This document shows, piece after piece, positions 52,346 through 62,633 of a stretch of 64,000 bases of DNA. The stretch is from assembly GCF_000455265.1 (NCBI RefSeq), contig NZ_HG005140.1, positions 277,139-341,138 on the forward strand. The letters are read 5' to 3'. Both the position numbers and the translations under genes were made by a program. The notes below the pieces were generated by a model. It was given only the letters and a program-made list of their open reading frames with translations. It was not told the DNA's origin and did no database searches. The stretch comes from Paenibacillus antibioticophila (GTDB lineage: Bacteria; Bacillota; Bacilli; Paenibacillales; Paenibacillaceae). Within the stretch, counting starts at the first letter, position 1; every line of letters starts with the position of its first letter.

Positions 52346-53389
52346 CTATAGCAACGTACTAAAGATATCCTCCAGCGGAATATCCGCGAACGCCATCACT
52401 TCATCTGCCGCTCCATAGTACATACGGACGGTATCTCCGTTCACCAATGCCCCGCAAGAGAACACAACGCCGCCGAAAAATCCCTTCACCTCATAATCCG
52501 CCTCCGGTTCCAAGAATGGACGGGACGAACGGGCGAGCACGATTCCCGGATCGTTCGGATCGAGCAATGCAGCTCCCATACAATAACGATGCTTGGAGTC
52601 TGCTCCATGATACAGCACCAGCCAGCCGCGTTCTGTCCGGATTGGGACTGCGCCGCCGCCCATCCGGGCTGAATCCCAGCCCTGCTCGCCCAGTCCCATC
52701 AAGAAGCGATGGTTCCCCCAATGAATCAGATCCGGCGATTCTGCGATCCATATCTCGGGGGCCCCGAACGACTTCGGCACGGGACGGTGCATGGCAACAT
52801 ACTTGCCGTTAATCCGCTCGGGAAACAACATGACATCCTTGTTCTCAGGCGCCAGCATCATGCCGTGCTTTTTGAAGCTGCGAAAATCCTTCGTCTCGGC
52901 CAACCCTGCGCCCACGCCCCGGCTGGAGGCCGAGCTGTACGTGATATAATACGTATCTCCGATCTGGGTTACCCGGGGATCTTCGATCCCCCAGGCTTCC
53001 AGCTCATGCTCCGGGAACAGCGCCGGCTCGCGCTCAATCTCGAAGTGCACGCCATCCCTGCTTCGCGCTACCCGAAGATGGGATATCGAGGTCAGCATCA
53101 CCGTTTGCCCGTTTACCGCCACAAACCGGGAATCCGAGAAATCATAACGGGAATCCGATTTGTCGTAATGGTGCACGACCACCTTGCCATCTGCATCCAG
53201 CAAAGGAACAAGCACCTCGTCCTCCCTCTCTGAAACCGGCGCCTCAGCTACACGCAGCAACAGGATGGTGTCCTCCCCAACCTTTGCAACACCGGCATTA
53301 AACGCACCCAACACTTTAAAATCGGGCCGTGAAGGAGCTACATCTTCGGTCCGGATCACCGGGTTTTTCTCACAGCGATATACGTTCAT
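52346..53389 (-). CDS. GH130 beta-mannoside phosphorylase or hydrolase
   Basis: About 347 residues, cytoplasmic, a five-bladed beta-propeller family. GIEDPRVTQIGDTYYITYSS holds the proton-donor Asp (D137); NKDVMLFPERINGKYVAMHRP resembles the phosphate-side segment of the phosphorylases. GH130 enzymes act on beta-linked mannosides such as Man-GlcNAc of the N-glycan core, Man-Glc or mannobiose. Whether this one is phosphorolytic or hydrolytic is not settled by sight. I chose ATG 53389 behind GGAGAG rather than TTG 53407. It follows the binding protein and two permeases in one operon, so its substrate is imported. Confidence 0.9.
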   Translation of the reverse strand: MNVYRCEKNPVIRTEDVAPSRPDFKVLGAFNAGVAKVGEDTILLLRVAEAPVSEREDEVLVPLLDADGKVVVHHYDKSDSRYDFSDSRFVAVNGQTVMLTSISHLRVARSRDGVHFEIEREPALFPEHELEAWGIEDPRVTQIGDTYYITYSSASSRGVGAGLAETKDFRSFKKHGMMLAPENKDVMLFPERINGKYVAMHRPVPKSFGAPEIWIAESPDLIHWGNHRFLMGLGEQGWDSARMGGGAVPIRTERGWLVLYHGADSKHRYCMGAALLDPNDPGIVLARSSRPFLEPEADYEVKGFFGGVVFSCGALVNGDTVRMYYGAADEVMAFADIPLEDIFSTLL

Positions 53390-53420
53390 TTTTCCAAATC
53401 TCTCCAATCCTTTGCTTATG

Positions 53421-54974
53421 CTACTTGCCGGCAGTTATCGCATCGATTTGAGCCTGAATTTCATCAATGACCTTCTGGCCGCCAACACTCATAATCTTGC
53501 TATCCAATTGCTCCTTGCCTTTATCGGCAGGCAGCAACCCTTGTGCAAGCGGTAAAAATAAGGAATCATGGAACGGCGTGATCTTGGCGTACTCGGTCTT
53601 GACCTTCTCTGCATCAAATGTAAAGCCGGCGGTCGGACTCAAGGTGAAATTAGCCGGGTCGGTAGAGAAGTCGAACCACTTCTTGTCATCCTCTGTCATC
53701 GTATCCGGCGTACGGTTCAGTGTCGGGCGCCAGGTCAGCGTATACCCCGGGAAGGAGTAATTCGAGAGCACTTTATAACTGCTGTCGCCGATGGCCTCCC
53801 AATCTTTACCCGGAATGCCGTATTCCATCAAGTCATGGTTCTCCTTGATCGACAGCCAGTTGGACACGTCCATCGCCAATTCAGCGTGCTTGGACGATGC
53901 AGGAATGCAAAGGAAGTTCCACTGCTGGAATGCTGTATATGGCTTGGCCTGATCTCCGTTTGGAATGAAAACCTCCAGCTTGTCGCTGCCATCCTTGAGC
54001 ATTTCACTATATTTCAATCCTTCAACCCCGTCGGCTGCGTAGTAAGTGGCAGCATATTTTCCTTGTTTGAATAACGTCTCTGCATTTTGTTCTTGAGCGA
54101 TATTTTTAGATAGAATGCCGTCTTTGTAGTACTTCGTCACCCGTTCAAAAGCATCCGCAATCATCGGGCTCTCCCACTGGCCGACGACCTTCTTGTCCTT
54201 GACGGAATAGGCAAACATGTTGACCCCGATCTCCAGCACTTCGTCCAGTGCCATATTTGCCGATTCACTCAGGATGAACGGCAGCTTATCGGCCTTGATC
54301 CCATTAATAACAAACGGTCTGATATCCGTCTCCTGCTCCTTGACGGTGTACAGGAACTTCTCCAAATCCTCCAGCGTCTTGATCTCGGGCAACCCGTACT
54401 TCTCGCGCAAATCCTTGCGGATCAGCAAGCCGTATACCGGTCCTTGAGTCGTGCCGAGCGGAATGCCCATAATCTTGCCGTTAAATTTGTTATATTCCCA
54501 CATTTCCTCCGGGATCGACGACTTCAGCTCCTGGCGCTCCGCTACCATCGCATCAAGCTCCAGAATGGAATTGCTCGCGATCATCTGGTTCATGGACAGC
54601 CACGGCGCATCCAGATACATATCGAATTCTTCGCCCGCGGACATTTTAACTGCTACTGAGTTGCCGTAATCGGACCACGGCAGGAAATTGATGTTTAGCT
54701 GCGCCCCGATGTTATCATTTTTCAGCTTCTCATTCACCGCTTGCAATACTTCATCGAATCCTACCGGCTTATCGCCGGGAAAATAAGCCTTCAATGTGAC
54801 CGTTTCTTTAGGCTTTGATGCCACGTTTTCGGCAGCATTTCCCCCATTGTCGCCATTGCTCTGTCCGGCGTCTCCTGTCTTGCCGTTGCCGCTATTGCCG
54901 CCGCAGCCTGCCAGCAGTAATGACAATGCCAGAACCAAAGATAGAGCCATCCCCATAAACTTGTTTGATTTCAT
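53421..54974 (-). CDS. Sugar-binding lipoprotein of the GH130 operon
   Basis: 517 residues. Lipoprotein signal with lipobox LLAGC (C24), a Gly/Asn/Asp-rich linker, then a family 1 binding protein of the large LplA type. GGGAGG precedes the ATG. It should deliver a beta-mannoside, given the GH130 gene 13 nt downstream (inference). Confidence 0.9.
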   Translation of the reverse strand: MKSNKFMGMALSLVLALSLLLAGCGGNSGNGKTGDAGQSNGDNGGNAAENVASKPKETVTLKAYFPGDKPVGFDEVLQAVNEKLKNDNIGAQLNINFLPWSDYGNSVAVKMSAGEEFDMYLDAPWLSMNQMIASNSILELDAMVAERQELKSSIPEEMWEYNKFNGKIMGIPLGTTQGPVYGLLIRKDLREKYGLPEIKTLEDLEKFLYTVKEQETDIRPFVINGIKADKLPFILSESANMALDEVLEIGVNMFAYSVKDKKVVGQWESPMIADAFERVTKYYKDGILSKNIAQEQNAETLFKQGKYAATYYAADGVEGLKYSEMLKDGSDKLEVFIPNGDQAKPYTAFQQWNFLCIPASSKHAELAMDVSNWLSIKENHDLMEYGIPGKDWEAIGDSSYKVLSNYSFPGYTLTWRPTLNRTPDTMTEDDKKWFDFSTDPANFTLSPTAGFTFDAEKVKTEYAKITPFHDSLFLPLAQGLLPADKGKEQLDSKIMSVGGQKVIDEIQAQIDAITAGK

Positions 54975-55049
54975 TCTTATAACCTCCCTTTCATGTATAA
55001 ATGCATCTATGCTTAACCGGAGGGTTCCGGCTAATGCCTGAATCCTTGC

Positions 55050-55934
55050 CTATCCTTTTACGGCACCAACAGTAAGTCCTTTGACAAAATACTTCTGGAG
55101 CATCGGATAGAGCAAAATAATCGGTCCGATCGTCAATACGGTCGTTGCCATCCGCACCCCATAGGTCGGCGGAGTAACCGAGATGGCTGCGCCAGAAGGA
55201 ATGAGATTCTTGGCAGCCTCCATGTTGGAGACCATTCTGCGCAGGATCAACTGTAAGGGGTACAGCTTCTCGTTGTCTATAAACATCAACCCCATAAACC
55301 AGTCATTCCAGTAATTCAGCGCATAGAACAGACCGACGGAAGCCAAAATCGGCTTAGAGATTGGAATCATAATCTGAAAGAAGATCCTCATCTCGTTAGC
55401 CCCGTCAATCCGCGCCGCCTCTTCCAGCTCCTCCGGAATGGTGCGGAAGAAGCTGACCAGCAAGAAGACGAGAAACGGCTGGCACAACATCGTCAGAATC
55501 AGCACCCAGATAGAGTTTTGCAGATCTAGCCATTGACTGACTACGATATAAAACGGAATGATCCCGCCCGAGAAAAGCATCGGCAAGTAACAGAACAGCA
55601 AAAATGGCGTTTGCAGCACATTCCGTTTATTAGCCAGAGAGTAGGCCAGCATCGCAGAGATGCATAGTGCGCCCAAGGTGCCTACGAGCGTAACAAACAC
55701 GGTGACCATGTATCCGTTATACAATACGTCGGATTGAAGTACGGCTTCATAAGCGGCGAGCGATAGTTTTTCAGGAAATAAAGTATAGCCGTGTGCGATC
55801 AGTTCTCCTTCATCCGTAAACGAACCTATGACCATCAGCAGGAACGGAAACAGGCAGAATAAGGTGAACAGGATCAGGAATATATAAGCGGTGCCCGTAA
55901 AAGCGCGGTCCGAAGCACTCTGTTTCTGTCTCAT
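55050..55934 (-). CDS. ABC sugar importer permease, LplC type (GH130 operon)
   Basis: 294 residues with six predicted helices; EAA loop ELEEAARIDGANEMRIFFQI and C-terminus KYFVKGLTVGAVKG. A ribosome binding site AGGAGG precedes the ATG. It lies 9 nt after the partner permease. Confidence 0.92.
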   Translation of the reverse strand: MRQKQSASDRAFTGTAYIFLILFTLFCLFPFLLMVIGSFTDEGELIAHGYTLFPEKLSLAAYEAVLQSDVLYNGYMVTVFVTLVGTLGALCISAMLAYSLANKRNVLQTPFLLFCYLPMLFSGGIIPFYIVVSQWLDLQNSIWVLILTMLCQPFLVFLLVSFFRTIPEELEEAARIDGANEMRIFFQIMIPISKPILASVGLFYALNYWNDWFMGLMFIDNEKLYPLQLILRRMVSNMEAAKNLIPSGAAISVTPPTYGVRMATTVLTIGPIILLYPMLQKYFVKGLTVGAVKG

Positions 55935-55943
55935 GATTACCTC

Positions 55944-56882
55944 CTAGAATAAAGCTGATTCTTTGGATACTCGGCGGGTCACCCAATTGGCAGCCAGCAC
56001 GAACAGCAGCCCCATTACTGACTGGAACAACCCAACGGCGGAAGACATTCCGAAATCGTGTAACTGCCGCATTGAGCGGAACACAAAGGTATCGATGACA
56101 TCGGTTGTCGGATACAGAAGAGAATTGTCCCCGATAATCGCATAGATCATCGCAAAATCGCCATTGAAGATTTTGCCCACAGACAGCAAGGTCATAATCA
56201 TGATGGTCGGAACGAGCAGAGGGAGCGTGATCCGCAGCATAATTTGCAGCTTGGATGCCCCGTCGATCCGGGCCGCCTCATACATATCTTCCGGGATACC
56301 GGTAATGGCGGCAAGGAAGATGATAGACAAATATCCTGCCCCCTGCCAGACTCGGATCACCGTCAAAATAGCTGGCCATAGCTTCGCTTCAAACATCCAG
56401 TTAACCGGCTCCATTCCCAGCCCCTGCAGCCACGCGTTAATCATGGGTTCTTCCCCGCCGAACAGCGATTGGACGATCATGCCGACTACGATCCAGGACA
56501 TGAAATAAGGAAGAAAAATGAGCGATTGGGAGATCCGCTTGAAATACTTGTTTCGGATCTCATTGAACATGAGCGCAATCAATACCGCCGTAATGGTCGT
56601 AAATACAATAAACAGCAGATTTAGACCGAGCGTGTTGCGCAGGACGATCCAGAAATCGTCAGACGTAAAGAAATAGTCGAAATTTTTAAAGCCAACCCAT
56701 TCGCTTCCTGTAATTCCTTTGGAAAAGTTGTAATCCTTGAACGCAATCGTAATCCCATAAATCGGGAGGTAACTGAAGATCAAGAAAAACAGTAAACCCG
56801 GTACGGCCATTACATATAGAAAAGGATTATTTGCGATTTGTCTCAGCTTCGATCCTCTCCTGGCCTTTCGTTCAGCTTGCAT
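55944..56882 (-). CDS. ABC sugar importer permease, LplB type (GH130 operon)
   Basis: 312 residues with six predicted helices (first FLYVMAVPGLLFFLIFSYLPI) and EAA loop DMYEAARIDGASKLQIMLRI. First gene of the GH130 operon, divergent from the membrane AraC regulator; GGAGGTTG lies before the ATG. Confidence 0.92.
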   Translation of the reverse strand: MQAERKARRGSKLRQIANNPFLYVMAVPGLLFFLIFSYLPIYGITIAFKDYNFSKGITGSEWVGFKNFDYFFTSDDFWIVLRNTLGLNLLFIVFTTITAVLIALMFNEIRNKYFKRISQSLIFLPYFMSWIVVGMIVQSLFGGEEPMINAWLQGLGMEPVNWMFEAKLWPAILTVIRVWQGAGYLSIIFLAAITGIPEDMYEAARIDGASKLQIMLRITLPLLVPTIMIMTLLSVGKIFNGDFAMIYAIIGDNSLLYPTTDVIDTFVFRSMRQLHDFGMSSAVGLFQSVMGLLFVLAANWVTRRVSKESALF

Positions 56883-57136
56883 GGTTGTTCAACCTCCTTG
56901 TGTCAAGTTGCCTCTAGAGGGGAGGCGTGCGTAAAGCACAGGCTCCCGATGACGCAACCATATCAAGCCCGGGGAAACCCGGCAATTCCGGCATGCTTCA
57001 CCCTTTCCTATAAACGCGGATTTCTGCCTTCCCAAAAACAACACGATCCCGGAAATGAACGATTTCTCTGATGAAATCATCCTGTATGCTACAATAATGT
57101 GGCTATAGATCTATCAAGTGCAGGGGGTTCCTGTAG

Positions 57137-59464
57137 ATGAAATTCCGATTTCCACTTTTAAAATCATTCAGAAAGCACCCGACTTATATGCGGATTATTT
57201 TTTACTTTGTCAGCGCCAACGTGCTGGTTCTGGCCATTTCGTTCCTGGTGCTTTATTCGCAATCCTCCCGTACGCTCGTTGAAGAGATCGGAGAGCATTC
57301 AGAATCTCTCCTGGTGAACGGAGCCGGAAATACCGCCCGGTTGATGGAGTGGTCCCTGGACTTCGCCTTTTCTTCCAGCAACGACAGCGAACTTAAAGTA
57401 TACGCTCTCTCTGACCATTTTAGCGATTATGAGACCTATGAGGTATGGAACCGCCTGCTTGGCATCAAAATGTCCAATCCTTCCATTGATTCCGTCTATC
57501 TGATCAATGACTATACAGATACAGTGATCGATTCCAGGCTTGGCCTGAACGAGGCTTCGGGCTTTTATGACCAGGACATCCTGAATCGGCTCCGGGACCC
57601 GGCACAGTCCGACCAAACCGTGCTGATCCCAAGAAAGCTGCCTGAACCGCTCAGCGAGGGCGCCTTCAAGGATGTCATTACAATAGTCAGACTCTATGAA
57701 AAGGGCAGCTCCATTTCCGCATTTGTGCTCAATGTCGATACCCGGGAGCTGATGACACTGCTCCAGAACAATTCTCAATACCAGGACCGGATCATCATGG
57801 TGCTTAACGACCATAACGAACGAGTGTACAGCAGTATTCCGTTGGATGGAGATCAAATTCAGGAATACAGAGATCGGGCCGATGGCATGAGCGGATGGGA
57901 AATATACAAGCCGCGCGATCAGGAGAATCAATTGATCGTGTATTCTAATGCTTCCATTAAAGGGATTCAGAACTGGAGCTTTATTGAGAGCATCCCGAGG
58001 GATCTGATTCTGAAGAAGATCGATGTGCTTCGCAACCTCAGCATACTTTTATTTTCGGGGCTGTTCCTGGCCTCGCTTGCTGTCACTGTCTTGATCTCCA
58101 AGCGGGTCTACTCTCCGATTCAGGACCTGGTCAGCAATGTCATGAGACAACACCAAGCCGAGACCTTCGGTCATGGACGGTCTGCCGATGAACTGGACTA
58201 TCTATCCAGCGTCTTTACTGCACAGCAAGAGCAGATTATCGAATTGACCGACCATTGGAGACATAGCAAGATATTGGGGAGAGAACGATTTTTGCGTGAA
58301 CTTCTCGGCACGGGGGCACTATCGAGAGAGGAAATAAAGGGTCAATTCGAGGAATGGGCTATTGAGCTGCCGGAGGAGAATGTATCGATCGTCATTTTTC
58401 GGATCGACTATTTCCCGGAGTTTATAGACACCTATCCGGAAAAGGATCGCCGATTGCTCCGGTTTGCCATGGGCAATATTGTCCATGAGTCATTGAGAAT
58501 GACCGAGCATCATCTTCAAACGGTCGACATGGGACATGATCATATCGCCGTTATCATCTCCGTAAACAGTCAGGCCGAGGATTTTATTGCAAATCTGAAG
58601 GTCGCTCAGCAGCTTGTACAGCAATATTTATCGATCGGCACTACTGTTGCTTGGGGAGAAGTTCAGCGATGCCTAAGCGACATCCATGAAGCCTATCTGG
58701 AAACCTACGAATTGACACAGGAGCGATTCCGGTTCGGCCACGGAGCGGTAATTGCCAAGACAGGTCTGGAGGGGAATTCAGGAGAGGTTTATCACTTGCC
58801 GATTGATAAAGAACGTCAATTGGCCCAGGCGATTCACAAAACGAATGCAACTGCCGCCCTGGAAATTATTCATCAAGCCGTGGATGCGCTGCGGCTGCTG
58901 CCTTATTTTGAATGCAAAATGTCACTGATTACGCTGTTCATGGATATGCGCCGGCTGATTCAGGATCAGTCCGCCAAGCCGCTGCCAAGCTCCTTCGGGT
59001 TAACGTCGGTGGAGAACCAGATTATCCAGCTTGAAACACTGGACAATCTGGTGCCATGGATAGACCATATGCTGACGAAAGCATTGGACGATCTAGCTGC
59101 TGCGCGCAGTCAATCCAAAAATGCCGGCTTTGTTGAGGACGTGGAGAGAATTATCGCAAGTCAGCTCAGCAATCCGAATCTGTCTTCCAAAATGCTGGCC
59201 GACGAGCTTGGCTTGTCCGTCAATTATTTGCGGAGTCTGTACAAATCGGAAACCAACCGATCCATCACGGATACGATTTCACAAAAGCGACTGGAGTGCA
59301 TTTGCCGGGAACTGCTGGCATCCGACTCTCCGATTGAGCCGATTATTTCAGCCTACGGGTTCTCCTCCTTAAACACCTTTTACACGGTATTCAAAAAAGT
59401 CTACGGGGTCACACCGGCTCAATATCGAAAAATATATAAAAAAGATGGCAACAAGCTCACTTGA
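57137..59464 (+). CDS. Membrane-bound AraC-family regulator
   Basis: 775 residues. A helix near 17-40 (MRIIFYFVSANVLVLAISFL) and another near 300-320 (ILLFSGLFLASLAVTVLIS) enclose an extracellular Cache-like sensor; a cytoplasmic middle region follows, then an AraC helix-turn-helix pair at about 665-770 (SSKMLADELGLSVNYLRSLY and YGFSSLNTFYTVFKKVYGVT). This one-component design joins sugar sensing outside to DNA binding inside. It is divergent from the GH130/importer operon across a 254-bp gap with a TACAAT-type -10 at 57089, and probably activates that operon. Its stop lies 6 bp from the stop of the convergent APH-fold gene, with no terminator between. Confidence 0.9.
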   Translation: MKFRFPLLKSFRKHPTYMRIIFYFVSANVLVLAISFLVLYSQSSRTLVEEIGEHSESLLVNGAGNTARLMEWSLDFAFSSSNDSELKVYALSDHFSDYETYEVWNRLLGIKMSNPSIDSVYLINDYTDTVIDSRLGLNEASGFYDQDILNRLRDPAQSDQTVLIPRKLPEPLSEGAFKDVITIVRLYEKGSSISAFVLNVDTRELMTLLQNNSQYQDRIIMVLNDHNERVYSSIPLDGDQIQEYRDRADGMSGWEIYKPRDQENQLIVYSNASIKGIQNWSFIESIPRDLILKKIDVLRNLSILLFSGLFLASLAVTVLISKRVYSPIQDLVSNVMRQHQAETFGHGRSADELDYLSSVFTAQQEQIIELTDHWRHSKILGRERFLRELLGTGALSREEIKGQFEEWAIELPEENVSIVIFRIDYFPEFIDTYPEKDRRLLRFAMGNIVHESLRMTEHHLQTVDMGHDHIAVIISVNSQAEDFIANLKVAQQLVQQYLSIGTTVAWGEVQRCLSDIHEAYLETYELTQERFRFGHGAVIAKTGLEGNSGEVYHLPIDKERQLAQAIHKTNATAALEIIHQAVDALRLLPYFECKMSLITLFMDMRRLIQDQSAKPLPSSFGLTSVENQIIQLETLDNLVPWIDHMLTKALDDLAAARSQSKNAGFVEDVERIIASQLSNPNLSSKMLADELGLSVNYLRSLYKSETNRSITDTISQKRLECICRELLASDSPIEPIISAYGFSSLNTFYTVFKKVYGVTPAQYRKIYKKDGNKLT

Positions 59465-59470
59465 ATTTGT

Positions 59471-60487
59471 TTATTCCCGCTTCATGTGATCCAGCAGATG
59501 CTCTCTCAACAAATCGCGCAGCCAGAGGGTATCCATCCGAAGCTCTCTCAGTCCTGCCGCCTGCGTTACAATCTGAGCTCGTAACACTTCGGGAGCATCT
59601 GTTCCGTTCAAATATCGACTCATAAAATGAAGGAATACATCTACCTTGCGCAGCCGAAGCAGAAGTGGAATAACTGCAACCTCTTGGGAGGACAAGCGAA
59701 GACGGCTGCCGAAGCCCGCGCAGAACTGTTCCGCCTGCTCTTTTCTGCCGCTGCCAATAAGATCGGCAAGGACGACTGCCGGCTCCATGACCCGGATATC
59801 CATCGTACAAAATTCAAAATCTAACAGTGCGCACACTTGTTCAGGATGATGCTCATCGACCAGAAGATTCGAAGGATTCAAATCCCCGTGAATTAGCTGC
59901 TTTGGCAGCTGCTCCAGCTCACTCAGACGGTCAAATACTTCCATGCAAGCCTCGCGCAGCAGTCGAAGCGGCTCGCCAAGATCTGCAAATGCAGCCTCAG
60001 GCTGCTCACAGAAGGATTTGACCGTTTCAGGACTGCATAAAGGATACGCTTTGGTTATCTCGTAGTAGGGCGGATAGGCCGGCTCTAAAGAGGGAACGGT
60101 CCGCGCCAAGGTCTCGGATAACTCAGCTGCCGCCAGGCCAAATGAATATGCGGCCCGGAATGCTTCAGGCTTCGGAGATACGCCTTCAATATATTCAAAG
60201 AGGCAGGCAAATCTGCCGCTTCCGTCCTCCATGCGAATAATGGTCGTTCCCTCCGGCGTCTTTACGGGCGAAGGAATCTGAAAGCTAAGCGGTTCTGATG
60301 CCAGCTTCAGTAAAATGTCGTGCTCGAAGGCAACCTTCTTCTCCTCCCGATGCGTCTCATAAATGCGCAGCACGCAGTTCAGTCCATTATTTTCAAGGTA
60401 ACGGGTTGTATTGTTCCAGCCGCTCGCCCCTTCGCGTGCCTCTCCCTCCCATTCCGGCCAAAATTTCTTTACCGTCTTCTCCGCCAT
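59471..60487 (-). CDS. Aminoglycoside-phosphotransferase-fold small-molecule kinase
   Basis: 338 residues. The APH/choline-kinase catalytic motif is LIHGDLNPSNLLVDEHHPEQ with HGDxxxxN, followed by LLDFEFCTMDIRVMEPAV with the metal-binding Asp. No substrate can be read; homologues in this branch include homoserine, N-acetylhexosamine and antibiotic kinases. A single gene, convergent with the AraC regulator. An N-acetylhexosamine kinase role would suit the neighbourhood but is only a suggestion. Confidence 0.8.
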   Translation of the reverse strand: MAEKTVKKFWPEWEGEAREGASGWNNTTRYLENNGLNCVLRIYETHREEKKVAFEHDILLKLASEPLSFQIPSPVKTPEGTTIIRMEDGSGRFACLFEYIEGVSPKPEAFRAAYSFGLAAAELSETLARTVPSLEPAYPPYYEITKAYPLCSPETVKSFCEQPEAAFADLGEPLRLLREACMEVFDRLSELEQLPKQLIHGDLNPSNLLVDEHHPEQVCALLDFEFCTMDIRVMEPAVVLADLIGSGRKEQAEQFCAGFGSRLRLSSQEVAVIPLLLRLRKVDVFLHFMSRYLNGTDAPEVLRAQIVTQAAGLRELRMDTLWLRDLLREHLLDHMKRE

Positions 60488-60593
60488 TCAGGCCCACTCC
60501 GTTTCTATCATATGTATGTTCAGTATAGTACAAGTTCAAAAGATTAGCTGTTCAAAACAACCTCTATAATATAATCTGTCCAGGAACGCCCGT

Positions 60594-61463
60594 TCAAGGC
60601 CCTACCCGATTCCGGTATTCCCTTGGCGCCACTCCTGTGATTCTCTTGAATATACGAGAAAAATAAAACATATCGTGATACCCTAAATGCTCGGCAATTT
60701 CCTTAACGGACAGCTCTGTGTTCAACAAGATATTCCGCGCCTCGGCCACCTTCAGGCGATGTATAAATTCATTGAAGGGATAACCGGTATATTCATGAAT
60801 GATCCGGCGAAGCGTCGATACTGAAATATGATGCTTGGCTGCGGCAGCAACTGCAGTTATCGAGGTATCCAGAGAATGTCCCAGATCCTCTATAATTCTC
60901 AGCGCAAATTGCTCCCGGTTGCCTGCTGCATGGCCTTCCTTTAGTGAAACAAGCTCATAGAGGAACATTTCCAGCTGCAGCACCGCCCGATCCAGATTAT
61001 CGGGAGCCCCGCTATCAATCAGTCTGAACAAGCCTTCCATCCGCTGAATCAGCATCTCATCCACCACAACCGGCTGCACCTTTCCATCAGGAAACAACCA
61101 GTCCCTGAGCCATTCCTCTAGCCGGCTTCCCTCAACAGTGAAATAATACTCATCCCAATAGCCGCCTTCATCCGGACCATAGTTGAATTCACTGCCTGGA
61201 TAAAGGCAGAACCAGGAGCCTGCTCTTACCGGCTGGACCTCTCCTTCATCGACCTGATAATACCCCTGGCCTCCAGTAATGATGACAACCGCCCAGTATT
61301 TGAAGACAGCCTTCTCCCTTTGCAGCGTCCGTCCAGGCAGATGCCCTGCGTTTACCATGGAGAGGGTTCTGATTCTTCGCCTCGCTGAATCCACCGCCGG
61401 AGCAAATACCCGAATCGGACTTTTGCTGATCATATAGTCCATATACTTTACCATTCTGCACAT
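60594..61463 (-). CDS. AraC-family regulator with cupin sensor
   Basis: About 290 residues. The N-terminal half is a cupin-type sugar-sensing domain (VVIITGGQGYYQVDEGEVQP and SWFCLYPGSEFNYGPDEGGY); the C-terminal AraC helix-turn-helix pair runs from about 185 (TSITAVAAAAKHHISVSTLR and VKEIAEHLGYHDMFYFSRIF). Several starts are close together (TTG 61478, ATG 61463, ATG 61454); AAGGAG suits the last two. It is divergent from the Gfo/Idh/MocA operon only ~80 bp away and is its likely regulator. Confidence 0.88.
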   Translation of the reverse strand: MCRMVKYMDYMISKSPIRVFAPAVDSARRRIRTLSMVNAGHLPGRTLQREKAVFKYWAVVIITGGQGYYQVDEGEVQPVRAGSWFCLYPGSEFNYGPDEGGYWDEYYFTVEGSRLEEWLRDWLFPDGKVQPVVVDEMLIQRMEGLFRLIDSGAPDNLDRAVLQLEMFLYELVSLKEGHAAGNREQFALRIIEDLGHSLDTSITAVAAAAKHHISVSTLRRIIHEYTGYPFNEFIHRLKVAEARNILLNTELSVKEIAEHLGYHDMFYFSRIFKRITGVAPREYRNRVGP

Positions 61464-61544
61464 TCTCTCCTTCAACAAGCTGTGCTAGATTAATCTTAGT
61501 TGAATAAATATAACATATTTATATGGAAAGGATGAATCCCGGTC

Positions 61545-62633
61545 ATGAAATATGTACACATTGGATTAATCGGCTGCGGCTCCATATCCGAATCTCATTT
61601 GAAGGCTTATGCAGCCAATCCCCAAGTTAAACTGGTTGCCGTATGCGACCTCAAGCCGGAACGCGCTCAGGCCGTTGCCGAACGCTATCAGATTCCTCAT
61701 ACTTATACGGACTACAGAGAGCTTTTGGCCAACTCTGAAATTGATGCTGTTAGCATCTGTACCTGGAACAATTCTCATGCTGAAATCAGCATCGCTGCCT
61801 TGCAGGCAGGCAAGAACGTGCTCTGCGAGAAGCCGCTGTGCAAGACGGTCGAAGAGGCACTCGAGATCGAGCAAGCAGTGAGACAGAGCGGAAAGCTCCT
61901 TCAGGTCGGCTACGTGCGCCGGCATGCCTCCAACATCGAAGTGCTGAAGCGGTTTATTGATGCAGGCGATCTTGGTGAAATTTATTATGCCAAGGCCAGT
62001 CTTGTTCGGCGTCTGGGCAATCCAGGCGGTTGGTTTGCAGACCGGGAACGCTCCGGCGGCGGCCCATTGATCGATATCGGCGTGCACGTCATTGATCTGT
62101 GCTGGTATTTAATGGGCAAGCCTAAGGCAGTGTCTGTAAGCGGCAACACTTACAGTAAACTCGGCAATCGCTCGAACATCGAGAACTATGACTTCTACCA
62201 GGCTGCCGATTACGATGCCTCCAAGAATACAGTGGAGGATATGGCCAATGCCTTGATCCGCTTCGAGAATGGCGCCTCTCTCATGGTCGATGTCAGCTTC
62301 TCCCTGCATGCCAGAACCGATTCGGCCCAGGTCAGCATCTTCGGAGATCGCGGAGGCGCAGAAATTGAACCCAAGCTGTCGATTGCGACGGAACAGCACA
62401 ATACCATCATCAATATTGACCCGCAGATTACCCGTCCCGGATTTGACTTCCAGGACAGCTTCAACCGGGAAATCCATCATTTCGTAGATAATTGTCTCGG
62501 CGAATCTCAAAATATTTGCCCTGTCGAAGACGGAGTTGAGATGATCAAGATACTGAATGCGATTTACCGTTCCGCAGCTGAAGGACGGGAAATCCGCTTG
62601 GATGGGGAGGATGCAAATGAAACTGAACAATAA
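61545..62633 (+). CDS. Gfo/Idh/MocA-family oxidoreductase
   Basis: 362 residues. The nucleotide motif is IGLIGCGSISESHLKAYA (6-23); NVLCEKPLCKTVEEA contains the catalytic lysine of the EKP signature, and IDIGVHVIDLCWYLMG the His-containing helix. These enzymes oxidise sugars, inositols or their derivatives with NAD(P). GGAAAGGATG lies before the ATG. It overlaps the next isomerase gene by 17 nt. A sugar- or inositol-derivative catabolic pathway is likely; the substrate is unknown. Confidence 0.9.
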   Translation: MKYVHIGLIGCGSISESHLKAYAANPQVKLVAVCDLKPERAQAVAERYQIPHTYTDYRELLANSEIDAVSICTWNNSHAEISIAALQAGKNVLCEKPLCKTVEEALEIEQAVRQSGKLLQVGYVRRHASNIEVLKRFIDAGDLGEIYYAKASLVRRLGNPGGWFADRERSGGGPLIDIGVHVIDLCWYLMGKPKAVSVSGNTYSKLGNRSNIENYDFYQAADYDASKNTVEDMANALIRFENGASLMVDVSFSLHARTDSAQVSIFGDRGGAEIEPKLSIATEQHNTIINIDPQITRPGFDFQDSFNREIHHFVDNCLGESQNICPVEDGVEMIKILNAIYRSAAEGREIRLDGEDANETEQ

